A stretch of 64,000 nucleotides of DNA from Halobacteriovorax marinus. GTDB taxonomy: Bacteria; Bdellovibrionota; Bacteriovoracia; Bacteriovoracales; Bacteriovoracaceae. The translations under genes were made by a program, and so were the position numbers. Shown piece after piece: positions 18,368 to 27,524 of this stretch; within the stretch, counting starts at the first letter, position 1, and the number at the start of each line of letters is the position of its first letter. The stretch is taken from positions 541,724 through 605,723 of the forward strand of contig MAAO01000002.1 in the NCBI GenBank assembly GCA_002163155.1, in the 5' to 3' direction. The notes under the pieces are model-generated. The model worked only from the letters and a program-made list of their open reading frames with translations. It made no database searches and had not been told where the DNA came from.

Positions 18368-20365
18368 TTATAAGTTTATTGGGGGCTCTTTTCCAATAAT
18401 TTCTTTTATCCAAGGCATGTGTGGAAAGGTTTCTTTTTCAAGTCCAGTGGAGAGAAAAATATTTTCAAAACCCTCATCGAAAAGATCTGAAGCAATTTCT
18501 TCACCTCTTTTTAAATCTTCCCCGAGATATGAATCGATATAGAGAGGAGTATCTTTAGAAACCCCTAATAGACTCTTTCTAAATAAGTTTTCATTGGATA
18601 GGGATAGAATTTTCTTACCTTTCTTATTTGCTACAGTAGTCCATACAAGACGTGTCAGACTATCATCGTCTAAATGAATGAGGTCAATGTTTTGTGATTT
18701 CTCTGTAGGTATTTTTATTTCAATGGGTACAATCTCGGCCATGGACTTTGGAATGAGTCCTATCTTCAATGTATCACACTCGAATTTTATTTTCTCTTCC
18801 TCAAAACTACTAGTGACTAGGTAGGAGTGTTCTTGGATGTTGTATTTCTTTATAAGATCTAGTCCGCTCTCAGAGTAACCAATGAGTTCATAGTCACAAA
18901 GAAAAATTGTATTTTGAATGCTTTCGTTTTTAAAGTAATTATCAAAATCTCTTGGATTTGAGTAATGAATGATACTTATATCATGCTGTGAAAGATCCAT
19001 TTTTCCAAAACGGTTTTCCCATATCTGATGAATAGTGGCATCATCATCAAGAATGACAATGTTGACTTTAGGAGAGAGCATGATCTTTGGAACATACCAC
19101 TTAGGAGTCTTAACCATAGGTAGTGTGATGGTTACATCTGTTCCTTTTCCAATTTGCGAGTGAATTCTAAGTTGACCACCCCAAGACTTTATATATTTCT
19201 TCGCATGGTTTAGGCCTAGGCCAGAGCCTGATGCTGCATTTTCTTCTTTTCCGTAGGTTCCACCGACACTTTCAAGTTTTTCTAATACTGCAGAAGTTAT
19301 TCCTGGGCCATTGTCTCGTATTGTTATAGTAGAAGTATTACTTTCTTTTTGTAGTATGATTGATATTTGACCACTAGATTGATTAATGGCCTCAATGGAA
19401 TTATCTAACAGGTTGGATAGAATTCTTTTAAGGTGTGATTGATCTATGACACCAAAGAGACCATAACTATCTAGAAAATTAGCTGAAATACTAATTTTCA
19501 TATTAGACCTCAATTGAGTTCTTTTTTCTGAAATAATTCCTTCTATGATTGGTGCCAAGAGATAGGTAGCATTTTTATTTACCGATTTAGTATTTTCACC
19601 TTTCTTTAGTAATAAGTTATTAGCAATGTCTTGAATTCTATTGATGGCCCCTTTTAACATTATACGACTTGGTTCAGGCAATTGAGAAATACCTGCTAAT
19701 GTCATATTTAGTGCCGCTAGAGGAGATCTGATATCGTGGGCGACTTGAGAGGAGAATATATTCATTTCCTTGTAGAGCTCAGTTTTCTTTTCAGCATCAA
19801 TGGTTTTTTGAATCATTGGCAATAGTATTCTCTTATATAGAATACTGGAAACGGCAAATGCCGTAAAAAGGGCGAGGACAAAACCTATGATAAATGTCAT
19901 TATGAAAAATTTCAATATGGGAGAGTTTATTATACTTGGCTGACTGATTCCAAAGTATAACTGACCCATTAAGCTATCGCCTAATCTTATATCATTATAG
20001 AATTCGTAACTTATTTGTATATTTTCTTTAGTACAGTTTTCGATGAGTTTCTTATCTCCATTATTCGTCGAAACTACTTTTATACAAATATCGACTTGGG
20101 GATTTATTGACAATAATTTTTCTGATATATTTTCGAATCTCTTTTGTAGAGCACTCGTTTGTTCCATAAAGATTTCTTCAGCGATAAAAGACTCATTATT
20201 TTTTAGTAATGAAAGCATTTGGTCGTTGGTGGATTGAAATTTGGGAGCATAGAGAAAGAAAAAGCTAACAAGTACTGTTATAACGAGAATAAAACCCAAT
20301 ACGAAGTATGGGATTATAATTGTTCCTCTTAGTGTTTTCTTTAACTCTCTATGCTTTACATTCAT
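18368..20365 (-). CDS. Hybrid sensor histidine kinase with two receiver-type domains (module A)
   Basis: The 665-residue protein has two membrane segments (about 17-40 and 150-176) around a ~110-residue extracytoplasmic domain. The kinase core follows: H-box SQVAHDIRSPL with His210, N-box near Asn322, DNGPGI at 351 and SGLGL at 381. A first receiver domain follows at 433-545 (acidic DDD 440-442, probable phospho-acceptor Asp491 in LCDYEL, Thr518, Lys540). A second begins at 560 (DDD 566-568, Asp611 in YIDSYL, LSTG 638-641), ending in GKEPP. The start codon overlaps the stop of the binding-protein gene (ATGA), so kinase and sensor are made together. The last receiver is closely similar to that of the kinase at 30351. 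No response regulator is adjacent. Confidence 0.9.
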   Translation of the reverse strand: MNVKHRELKKTLRGTIIIPYFVLGFILVITVLVSFFFLYAPKFQSTNDQMLSLLKNNESFIAEEIFMEQTSALQKRFENISEKLLSINPQVDICIKVVSTNNGDKKLIENCTKENIQISYEFYNDIRLGDSLMGQLYFGISQPSIINSPILKFFIMTFIIGFVLALFTAFAVSSILYKRILLPMIQKTIDAEKKTELYKEMNIFSSQVAHDIRSPLAALNMTLAGISQLPEPSRIMLKGAINRIQDIANNLLLKKGENTKSVNKNATYLLAPIIEGIISEKRTQLRSNMKISISANFLDSYGLFGVIDQSHLKRILSNLLDNSIEAINQSSGQISIILQKESNTSTITIRDNGPGITSAVLEKLESVGGTYGKEENAASGSGLGLNHAKKYIKSWGGQLRIHSQIGKGTDVTITLPMVKTPKWYVPKIMLSPKVNIVILDDDATIHQIWENRFGKMDLSQHDISIIHYSNPRDFDNYFKNESIQNTIFLCDYELIGYSESGLDLIKKYNIQEHSYLVTSSFEEEKIKFECDTLKIGLIPKSMAEIVPIEIKIPTEKSQNIDLIHLDDDSLTRLVWTTVANKKGKKILSLSNENLFRKSLLGVSKDTPLYIDSYLGEDLKRGEEIASDLFDEGFENIFLSTGLEKETFPHMPWIKEIIGKEPPINL

Positions 20366-21468
20366 AGTGACTTCACAGACAGGACGGTATCTTTGATAAT
20401 TTTCTTTATATAAATAGGAGCATCTGGCGTATTCCTATTTGTAAATATGAGCTTATTTCTAAGACCTATATATTCTCTTTTCTTGATTTCATTAATGAGT
20501 GCTAGTTTCCTCTTTTTTGGCAACTTATCTAAAGTTAGAAGCGCCATTTTTAAAATATCAAAAGCTGATACGGCCATCATGGTAGGGTCGTATCCTTTAC
20601 AGTACTTTTTAAAGATAGTTTTAAACTCTCTTATATGGGGACCTCTTAATTTTCCATCCCATTGGGCAGCAAAGAAGAAGTCTAAACCTTTGTGCGCTTT
20701 TCCTAGAATATCAAAGAAACTCTTTCTTCCTCCGATTGAGTCAGTACCAAGAATCATAGGTGTAAGCTTTTCCTTATTAATTGATTTATAAAGTAGGGCA
20801 CTCTTACTTGCCACAAGAGTTGTAAAAATTAAATCGTATTGATTCTTTTTTATTTTCTCCACTATCTCTTGATAATTCATATCTCCATCTATGAGTTCAT
20901 AGACTTCTGTCTTAACTGAAGGTGCTGATTTATGAATTTCTTTAAGAAATTCATCTGCCAGAAAAGAAGAGAAAGGCCGCGACAGATTCTTTAATACGAG
21001 AATATTTCTTCTCTTTTTATCAATTGAAAACTTTGCGAGCTTTTGTCCCTGGACATGATCATCATAGCAAGCACGGATTGTTGATTTTGAATTCTTTGTG
21101 ACACTTGGATTTGTTGCAGTTGGGACTATGAAAGGAATGTTCTTCTTAGATAGAACTTTTGAGGCAACAATCGCAGTCGTAGAATAAGTTGTTCCTACAA
21201 CTAAATCAACTTTATCTTTTACCATTTGCATTACAGACTTCATTGTCGTACTTGAATTTTGTTCAGTGTCGTATACTTTGTATTTAATTGAAAGCTTAGG
21301 GTTACGATACTCTTTAAGCAATCCTTCAACCACGCAGATTGATTCAGCACCAATATAACTATTTCCATTTTTATTTATAGGGTAAAGTACACCAACATTA
21401 AAACTAGTTGCATTAATTGTTTGGATAAAAAGAATAGCTATAAAAACAATTATACTAGAAAGTTTCAT
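20362..21468 (-). CDS. Periplasmic binding protein, type 1 fold (Leu/Ile/Val-binding-like) (module A)
   Basis: Starting at ATG 21468 the product has 368 residues: a signal peptide, then a Peripla_BP_6-type domain (FNVGVLYPINKNGNSYIGAESICV near the N-terminus, DLVVGTTYSTTAIVASKVLSKKNIPFIVPTATNP, ADEFLKEIHK). This is the family of branched-chain amino acid and related ligand-binding proteins. The transporter genes that normally accompany it are absent; instead the gene is fused by ATGA overlap to a histidine kinase. A role as the kinase's ligand-binding co-receptor is inferred. Its own 5' end overlaps the SDR gene by 14 bp. Confidence 0.85.
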   Translation of the reverse strand: MKLSSIIVFIAILFIQTINATSFNVGVLYPINKNGNSYIGAESICVVEGLLKEYRNPKLSIKYKVYDTEQNSSTTMKSVMQMVKDKVDLVVGTTYSTTAIVASKVLSKKNIPFIVPTATNPSVTKNSKSTIRACYDDHVQGQKLAKFSIDKKRRNILVLKNLSRPFSSFLADEFLKEIHKSAPSVKTEVYELIDGDMNYQEIVEKIKKNQYDLIFTTLVASKSALLYKSINKEKLTPMILGTDSIGGRKSFFDILGKAHKGLDFFFAAQWDGKLRGPHIREFKTIFKKYCKGYDPTMMAVSAFDILKMALLTLDKLPKKRKLALINEIKKREYIGLRNKLIFTNRNTPDAPIYIKKIIKDTVLSVKSL

Positions 21469-22165
21469 TGTAAGGCCTAATATCAAGTTCAAGTGTCCAA
21501 GCATCTCTTGGTTGATCGACTAAGAGATGGATTTGATTAATAATTGAGTTCATATGAATATATTTATCTAAATCTAATCCTGGATTTAAATCGAGAGTTC
21601 TCTTATTAAGTATTAATCCATCAATAATAATATGTGCCACATGTAGACCTTTCGGACCCATTTCTTTGGCCAAGCTCTGAGATAAAATCCTAAGGGAGGA
21701 CTTTCCTACAGCGAAGGAGGATGTCTTCTTGCCACCTCTTGTTGAAGCAGTTGCACCAAGACTGACTATTGTATTTGTTAAATCTTTACTAAACGAAAGT
21801 TTGTTGATGAATTCGTATATAGGGTTATAACTAGTCATAAAGTTAAGATTAATCGCCTCTAACATATCTTTTGGACTTATCTCTTTTACTTCTTTGCCAC
21901 CTGTCCAAGTTGCGCAGCAGTTCACAAGGACACTCCTACCTTTAATAGTATTTTTTATTTCATCAAATAAGTCAGATGTCTTTTTAGAGTTAGTTAAATC
22001 TAATTGATAAATATGTAATAGGTCTTTTGAATCTATAGACTCTTTCATATCCTTTAAGGTTTCTACATTTCTAGCTATGGCAAAAACTTTGATATCCTTT
22101 TTTATGCAATCTTCAACGAGAGCTAGACCTACTCCTTTACTTGCACCTGCAATAATATAATTCAT
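21455..22165 (-). CDS. Short-chain dehydrogenase/reductase (SDR), Tyr-to-Phe variant (module A)
   Basis: The 236-residue protein has the Rossmann motif GASKGVG (residues 7-13), an acidic DL pair near 56, NCCATW in place of the NNAG motif, and LGPKG-like GPKGLHVAHIIIDG in the C-terminal half. The usual YxxxK catalytic pair reads FAVGK: Phe151 replaces Tyr while Lys155 is kept. From memory, some SDR subgroups with the HVAHxxIDG signature share this Phe, so the change may be ancestral rather than degenerate. It overlaps both neighbours (4 bp and 14 bp). Predicted to modify the metabolite made or moved by module A. Confidence 0.8.
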   Translation of the reverse strand: MNYIIAGASKGVGLALVEDCIKKDIKVFAIARNVETLKDMKESIDSKDLLHIYQLDLTNSKKTSDLFDEIKNTIKGRSVLVNCCATWTGGKEVKEISPKDMLEAINLNFMTSYNPIYEFINKLSFSKDLTNTIVSLGATASTRGGKKTSSFAVGKSSLRILSQSLAKEMGPKGLHVAHIIIDGLILNKRTLDLNPGLDLDKYIHMNSIINQIHLLVDQPRDAWTLELDIRPYNETF

Positions 22166-23397
22166 ACAAACCTCTTTTTCATAAAAACCTTAAACCCAAT
22201 AAACATAAGAAGTATAAAAATTGGATAAATAGCTGTTAGTCCCGTATTAATCATAGAAATGATGAAAACCAACATTGTTGTTAATGCTATAGCTTTCTTT
22301 ATAGGACCTTTTGTTATTTTCAAAAAACTAATAATACATAATATATAAATAAATATGAAATTTGCACTTACCATTTCTAATGCATAATTCATAAGCAATG
22401 GATTTAAATAATAGAGTGTCGAGATAATGAAGAAACATAGTGAAAGTACACTAACTGCTCTTATTGGAGTTCCTGATTCATTTTTAACTGAAAAGTAAGT
22501 AGTTCCAAGGAAGTAGTTATTTTCTGAAATTAAACTAGATACTCCTGCAACCCAGCTGTTGAAATTAATTTTTACAGCAAAGAGAGAAAAGATTGTCACG
22601 ATTAAAACACCAAATTTATAATGAGTGATTTTTTCTGCTAGTTGATAAAGACCTAGTTCAGTTTTTACATCTTCCATAGCTACAAGGGATGAGTAATTTG
22701 CGGTTAGTGCAAGGTAGAAAGCTCCACAAAATACGAGAGCAACAAGTAAGCAAGTTAAAAAGTCCTTCTTAGGATTTTCAAATTTTGGTGCAAGGAAAGA
22801 TAGATTTTCAAAACCAGCAAAGGCCCAAAATGCCACGAGTATTCCCTGACTAATGGGAGTAATATTATAACTTGGAACTAGAGATGAATAATTCTGAGAG
22901 GCTTCAGGAAAAGTAAGACCAAAAATTAAAATACATATTATAAATAAGAGTGAGGTCATTATGTATTGAACTTTAGCCCCAAAAGAAATTCCTTTTAAAT
23001 TTGTAATAAGACCAAAGAAAATTAAATAATAAGCAGTAGCAATTTTTAAGAATGGTAAGTTGAAGAATTTCGCAAAAAATCCTCCTACAATTATAGCAGA
23101 AGCTGACATTCCGAGAATTACAGTAAAGAAAATTAAAAATGGAAGGAAGCTACTAATCTTCTCTCCAAAGGCCTCTTTGAAATATTCTTCCATACTATTG
23201 TTTTGATACTTAGAGATCATCTCATAGAATAATTGAATTAGAGGAATACAAAGAATTGTAGCTAATATCCATACAACAAGAACATCATTTCCTGATTTCT
23301 TATAAGTTAAAGAGGGAAGGAATAGAATTCCTGATCCGATAATAGAACCTATAGCGTAGACTATTCCTTCTCCAACAGATAACTTCTTAGTAGTCAT
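22162..23397 (-). CDS. APC superfamily amino acid permease (module A)
   Basis: The 411-residue protein has about 12 membrane segments and the N-terminal motif GEGIVYAIGSIIGSGILFLPS, where GSGI is the substrate-binding kink of the APC (amino acid-polyamine-organocation) fold. FWAFAGFENLSFLAPKFENPKKDF in the middle matches the conserved helix 6 and following loop. It could import an amino acid precursor or export a product. ATGA overlaps link it to the HDO gene upstream and the SDR gene downstream. Confidence 0.9.
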   Translation of the reverse strand: MTTKKLSVGEGIVYAIGSIIGSGILFLPSLTYKKSGNDVLVVWILATILCIPLIQLFYEMISKYQNNSMEEYFKEAFGEKISSFLPFLIFFTVILGMSASAIIVGGFFAKFFNLPFLKIATAYYLIFFGLITNLKGISFGAKVQYIMTSLLFIICILIFGLTFPEASQNYSSLVPSYNITPISQGILVAFWAFAGFENLSFLAPKFENPKKDFLTCLLVALVFCGAFYLALTANYSSLVAMEDVKTELGLYQLAEKITHYKFGVLIVTIFSLFAVKINFNSWVAGVSSLISENNYFLGTTYFSVKNESGTPIRAVSVLSLCFFIISTLYYLNPLLMNYALEMVSANFIFIYILCIISFLKITKGPIKKAIALTTMLVFIISMINTGLTAIYPIFILLMFIGFKVFMKKRFV

Positions 23398-24104
23398 TGG
23401 GCCACACCTTGGCTAACATCTAACCAGAACTTTTGCCAAAATTGTAGCCCAGCAGTAAATCCGTCCATATACTGAGAACATTTCTCATTCTCTTTACTCG
23501 CTTCCAGGTAATTTAAGATATTTAAATTGATATGCTCATCTTCAGCAATTAGATGAGTAGAGAAATAAGGAGTTTTTATAATCTCTTCTCTTTGCTCTAA
23601 AGATATAAGATCTAGTAAAGTATATATATTCTCATAAGCTACAATTTCTAGACCTAGAACAATTCCATAGAAGAAGTATTCATGATCATCTGTTTTGACA
23701 TTTTCAATAAGCTTATCAATTTCTTTATTAACAATGTATTCATTTATTTCTGAGAGTTTTGAAAACTTTAATCCACACTTCTCTAGAGAGTTCTTAAATA
23801 ATCTAGCGTGATTTTGTTCTGGTTTTCCAAAACCTAATTCATCGTTAGCAACGTGTTCTATATTTTCTTGAAAAGATCTATTTCCTGATTGACTAGCAAT
23901 GGCCAACAGCAGTAGGGGAACTTTCTTTGAAAAATAATACCAAGTTGAACCGCAGACATTGCGCAATTGATGTGATCTTTCAATATGCTTTAAGTGATCA
24001 AAAACTTTATAACTCTTAGCGTGTTCAAAGAGTTCAACTCTTGCCTCTGCAACATCATTATTAGCATGATGGAGTGTTGTTAAGTCTGTGATTTCTCGAT
24101 TCAT
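23394..24104 (-). CDS. Heme-oxygenase-like diiron (HDO) enzyme (module A)
   Basis: The 236-residue helical protein has ligand residues arranged as in the HDO/TenA-like fold: Glu89 (NDEL), His99 (NHARL), Glu153/Glu158 (GLEIVAYE), and His184 and His191 with acidic residues between (STHLIAEDEH). HDO enzymes use a diiron centre and oxygen to oxidise amino acids or fatty acids, for example in C-N or C-C bond cleavage and N-oxygenation. It is the first gene of module A. The start at ATG 24104 has AGGAA six bases upstream; an in-frame extension to 24167 lacks a ribosome site. Which substrate is used cannot be told from sequence. Confidence 0.75.
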   Translation of the reverse strand: MNREITDLTTLHHANNDVAEARVELFEHAKSYKVFDHLKHIERSHQLRNVCGSTWYYFSKKVPLLLLAIASQSGNRSFQENIEHVANDELGFGKPEQNHARLFKNSLEKCGLKFSKLSEINEYIVNKEIDKLIENVKTDDHEYFFYGIVLGLEIVAYENIYTLLDLISLEQREEIIKTPYFSTHLIAEDEHINLNILNYLEASKENEKCSQYMDGFTAGLQFWQKFWLDVSQGVAQ

Positions 24105-24168
24105 TTCAGTTCCTATTCTGAACAGTACGCTGCTCTGCAAGGTACACATTTTATAAATGAGTTTCAAG

Positions 24169-24197
24169 ATTATTTAAATAAAAAGTACTTTTTACAA
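24169..24197 (-). promoter_or_regulatory. Promoter with overlapping 16-bp palindrome, module A operon
   Basis: On the minus strand TTGTAA (24197-24192) and AATAAT (24174-24169) are 17 bp apart, a plausible -35/-10 pair. The perfect palindrome TAAAAAGTACTTTTTA (24179-24194) overlaps the -35 and the spacer, where a dimeric repressor would block polymerase. It lies 65-93 bp upstream of the HDO start codon. Confidence 0.5.
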
Positions 24198-24385
24198 TGC
24201 TAGAGGTACGTAGTTTCAAATAGTTAGAATGAGAAATTCCTTGTGTTTTACATGAAAGAAAATCCCTCACTCTCTCCATAATTTCAGTCTCTTAGCTAGA
24301 TAAAAAGCCTGAAATCATTTCAATGTGCTGTTAGGTTTTGACGTTCTGCGTTATAACATTGTTTCAATTTAAAATAAGGATCAAT

Positions 24386-25993
24386 ATGCTTAGAGTTGTT
24401 TTAGCACTTCTTTCAACTACCACTACAATGGCCGCAATATGTCCCACTACAGAGTTTGTCTTTGATGACTATGGTTATCGAACAGAGTTTATCTGTGAAA
24501 ATGGAAAGCTTAGTGTGGAAAGCGAGTACCATATTAAATCTGGAAATCTTGTTTCATTACGAGTTCATGAATTTCTTAATGGTGTGACAGAAGAAAAGTC
24601 CTGGAGTGTGGATGGCAATTACACTTATCATGCAAAATATAAATATGTCACAGATAATGTTTTTCAAAAAATAATTTTAGATACCTCATCTGGAAAACTA
24701 AAAGGTAAGGAAGAGTTTAAATATGTTAATGGAGAAGCCGTAAGAACGAAGGAGTGGGATATTCATCAAGAATCTCTAACTCCAAAGGCAATTAAGCATT
24801 TTCATCAAGATGAACTCTATCCTTACAAGATTGATCATATTGATAAAAAAGAAAATGTGATTAAGTCATTTCTAATTAATTTAAAAGAAGATCTAGAGTT
24901 CACTGGTTACGTTGAGAGTTTCACGTCGCTAGATGCACTTGGAAACATCATAGGTAATTACCATGAATCAAAAGAATTTTTAATTGAAGATGAGTTAAGA
25001 AAACAATTCTCTAGTGAAGAGGGTTACACGAAGGCATTAAGATTCTATAAATCTAAGCGAGAACCAGTTGTCATTATCGATACAGGTTTTGATATCACTC
25101 ACAAGGATCTTACAAAGTATCTTTATAATTCACCAAAGGACATAGCTTTTGACGGAGTTGATAACGATGGTAACGGTAGAATAGACGACGGTGCTGGTTG
25201 GCATATGCAAGATGATGCGGGTCTTGATCTCTTAAGAGATGATAACAATATTCGTGAGACACATTTTCTAACTCATACTCCTTACCCTATTTCTCATGGA
25301 ACTCATGTAGCGGCAGAGGCCTTTTCAGGAACTAAGAATTATGGGCTTGTGGGCTTTGCCGGAGACGTTGCCATTGCAAAACATCTAAGAGCTGCTAGTG
25401 ATTATATCAAAGAAAATGATGTGGGTTTTGTGAATATGAGTTTTTCTCTAGGCGTTCCTGGTTATCCAATGTCCCCGCCGAAGGAATCCTTTGTGGACCT
25501 TGAAAATATTATAAAATCTAATCCAAAAACTCTCTTTACAGTTGCAGCAGGAAATGGACGAATTGGTCTTAATCTTGACTTTGAAGATGCAGATAATTAT
25601 CCGGCTTCATATGCCTTTAAAAATATGTTAGTTATTGGAGCACTTAATACGGCTTCTTATGAAGAAGGAAACATGGAGAGTTACAAGAGAGCGTTCTTTT
25701 CTAAATATGGAGAGAAGACAGTTGATATTTTTGCTCCGGGAAAAGGTGTTATGTCTGCACATTCTGGTGGAGGTGAGATCGCTCTCAATGGAACATCTAT
25801 GGCATCCCCATACGCTCTTAATATAATTCTTAAGGCGAAGGAAATTAATCCAAAGTTAACTCCTCTTGAGCTTAAAAAGCTTGTGATGGAAACAGCTTTT
25901 ATCCCTAAGAAGAGACTTCCTTGTGTGAGTGGAGGAATGATTAATCCTGAGAAACTTTATGAGGCAGTTCGAGCTACTGTTATTACAGAATAA
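24386..25993 (+). CDS. Secreted subtilisin-like serine protease with long N-terminal domain
   Basis: From ATG 24386 (AAGGA upstream) the 535-residue protein has a signal peptide, then about 210 residues of repeated beta hairpins (FDDYGYRTEFICENGKLSVESEYH-like units, reminiscent of MORN/antitoxin-type repeats), and a C-terminal S8 domain. The catalytic residues are Asp232 (IIDTGFD), His304 (SHGTHVAAE) and Ser471 (NGTSMASP). The VDNDGNGRIDDG loop is a probable calcium site. It lies divergent to module A. The unusual prodomain may serve as a chaperone or inhibitor. Confidence 0.9.
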   Translation: MLRVVLALLSTTTTMAAICPTTEFVFDDYGYRTEFICENGKLSVESEYHIKSGNLVSLRVHEFLNGVTEEKSWSVDGNYTYHAKYKYVTDNVFQKIILDTSSGKLKGKEEFKYVNGEAVRTKEWDIHQESLTPKAIKHFHQDELYPYKIDHIDKKENVIKSFLINLKEDLEFTGYVESFTSLDALGNIIGNYHESKEFLIEDELRKQFSSEEGYTKALRFYKSKREPVVIIDTGFDITHKDLTKYLYNSPKDIAFDGVDNDGNGRIDDGAGWHMQDDAGLDLLRDDNNIRETHFLTHTPYPISHGTHVAAEAFSGTKNYGLVGFAGDVAIAKHLRAASDYIKENDVGFVNMSFSLGVPGYPMSPPKESFVDLENIIKSNPKTLFTVAAGNGRIGLNLDFEDADNYPASYAFKNMLVIGALNTASYEEGNMESYKRAFFSKYGEKTVDIFAPGKGVMSAHSGGGEIALNGTSMASPYALNIILKAKEINPKLTPLELKKLVMETAFIPKKRLPCVSGGMINPEKLYEAVRATVITE

Positions 25994-26058
25994 CTTTTTT
26001 GAAATGATTTCTAGTATAGAAAGTAGTAGTATAGAAAAGTAATAAAGAAAGGATGAGA

Positions 26059-26469
26059 ATGAATAAAAAAAATCAAGTTACTAAACCAATTATCTTCTTT
26101 GATGGGGTATGTGGTCTATGTAACTCTTTTGTGAACTTCATTCTTGATATTGATAAAAAAGAGACCTTTCTCTTTTCCCCCTTACAGGGAGAGCTCTCTA
26201 AAGAGCTGATCAGGGAAGAGAAAAGAGTTAGTTTAGACTCTGTTGTGGTTTGGGATGGAGAGAGATTAAGAACTCATAGCGACGCAGTTCTCTATATCTT
26301 TTCCAATTTAGACTCATATTGGAAGTTCCTCATCGTTTTTAGAATCATTCCAAGTTTTCTAAGAGATTTAGCTTATAAATTTATTGCTAGTATTCGTTAT
26401 AAGGTATTTGGTAAGAGCGAAACCTGTCGCTTTCCATCTCCTTCAGAAAAGAAGCGGTTTCTTCCTTAA
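26059..26469 (+). CDS. DCC family thiol-disulfide oxidoreductase-like protein (DUF393)
   Basis: The 136-residue protein has the family's defining IFFDGVCGLCNSFVNF motif (DxxCxxC) near residue 15, FSPLQGELSKEL after it, and a C-terminal SIRYKVFGKSETCRFPS-type end. The family is thioredoxin-related and of unknown cellular role. I chose ATG 26059, with AAAGGA seven bases upstream, over ATG 26053. It is 66 bp from the protease gene on the same strand and its 3' end is 2 bp from the convergent beta-lactamase-fold gene. Confidence 0.85.
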   Translation: MNKKNQVTKPIIFFDGVCGLCNSFVNFILDIDKKETFLFSPLQGELSKELIREEKRVSLDSVVVWDGERLRTHSDAVLYIFSNLDSYWKFLIVFRIIPSFLRDLAYKFIASIRYKVFGKSETCRFPSPSEKKRFLP

Positions 26470-26471
26470 TA

Positions 26472-27524
26472 TTAAAGGAGAATTTCTCTAATGATACTAG
26501 AGACTTTTTCTTCATTGACTCCTTTTGAATCATTTATTGTTATTGATAAACAACTCCAGGATTTCTCTTTCGTTTTCCAAGCATATGTTTTCTGATAAAC
26601 TCCAAAACGGGAGCCTCCTTTAAAATGAAGATCAGTTAGCTCTTCTCCAAGTCCATCCTGATTAATCGTTAATGTTGGAGTTCCGGATAGCTTTAACATT
26701 GTCTGACACAAATTAAATGTCGTTCCAATAGACCCTCCTTGTATTGCATACTTTGCTAGGTTTACCTTAGTATAGTCTTTTGGACCAAAGCTTTTAGACT
26801 TTGGAGAGTAGAGATCGATAAATCTCTTTTGCATTGTTCGACGTTTTCTCTTCTTTAGCTTGTTTAAGTAATGAATAACTAAATCTGTTGCAGTGTTATC
26901 ACTTAACGATATCATTAAGTGCGCTGCTGTTGAGACTAAGAGTTTTGTATTGTTTGGCCAGTCTTGCAAAATCCCACTAGGAGATGTCTTTATATTCTTT
27001 TCTAGAATTAAATGATCATCATATGAGCAAATTTTATCTTGAACACAGTTTTTTAGATCTAATAGAAGCTTCAATTTAAAAGATGAAGCTATATTTAATT
27101 TCTTATCAATGTTTTTATTTAGTTTCTTGGTTCCATCAGTAAAATAATAAGAAACATCTCTTCCTTGTTGTTCGAGTGTCTTTAAAAGGTTTTTAATATT
27201 CTTGTTCTTTAGTCTTGGAGAATCAAACCAAATCGATACAAGTTTTCCCTCTTCTTCTAAAAATGTTCCCTTTAAGATGTGCTTCGAGAAATTAAATGTA
27301 AACTTTCCTTTTTCAAACTCAACCTTTGAGCATTTTCCCAGATCCTTAAATAAACTTCTAATAGGTGCTCTAAGGTCTTTATTAAAGTTTACAGTTTTCA
27401 AAATTTTGTTTGAGAAAAAGTCACTCACTAAAGTTCCATTTCTCTTACAGATCTTTTCAATATTATCATTAGCAACAAGATTCACTTGTAACATTATGGA
27501 AAACAGTAATATTGAAATTTTCAT
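26472..27524 (-). CDS. Class A beta-lactamase-fold serine hydrolase in the sdp operon (module B)
   Basis: The 350-residue protein has a signal peptide (MKISILLFSIMLQVNLVAND), an N-terminal domain of about 120 residues, and a penicillin-recognising serine hydrolase domain. Its motifs are SSFK (Ser147, Lys150), LSDNTATD with SDN at 208-210, and FKGGS near residue 305. The SDN-plus-KGG set and spacing match the class A (beta-lactamase2) group. Its ATG overlaps the SdpB stop (ATGA), so it is translated with the toxin genes. I know of no sdp operon containing such a gene. It could process a peptide, act on peptidoglycan, or simply hydrolyse beta-lactams. Confidence 0.8.
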   Translation of the reverse strand: MKISILLFSIMLQVNLVANDNIEKICKRNGTLVSDFFSNKILKTVNFNKDLRAPIRSLFKDLGKCSKVEFEKGKFTFNFSKHILKGTFLEEEGKLVSIWFDSPRLKNKNIKNLLKTLEQQGRDVSYYFTDGTKKLNKNIDKKLNIASSFKLKLLLDLKNCVQDKICSYDDHLILEKNIKTSPSGILQDWPNNTKLLVSTAAHLMISLSDNTATDLVIHYLNKLKKRKRRTMQKRFIDLYSPKSKSFGPKDYTKVNLAKYAIQGGSIGTTFNLCQTMLKLSGTPTLTINQDGLGEELTDLHFKGGSRFGVYQKTYAWKTKEKSWSCLSITINDSKGVNEEKVSSIIREILL

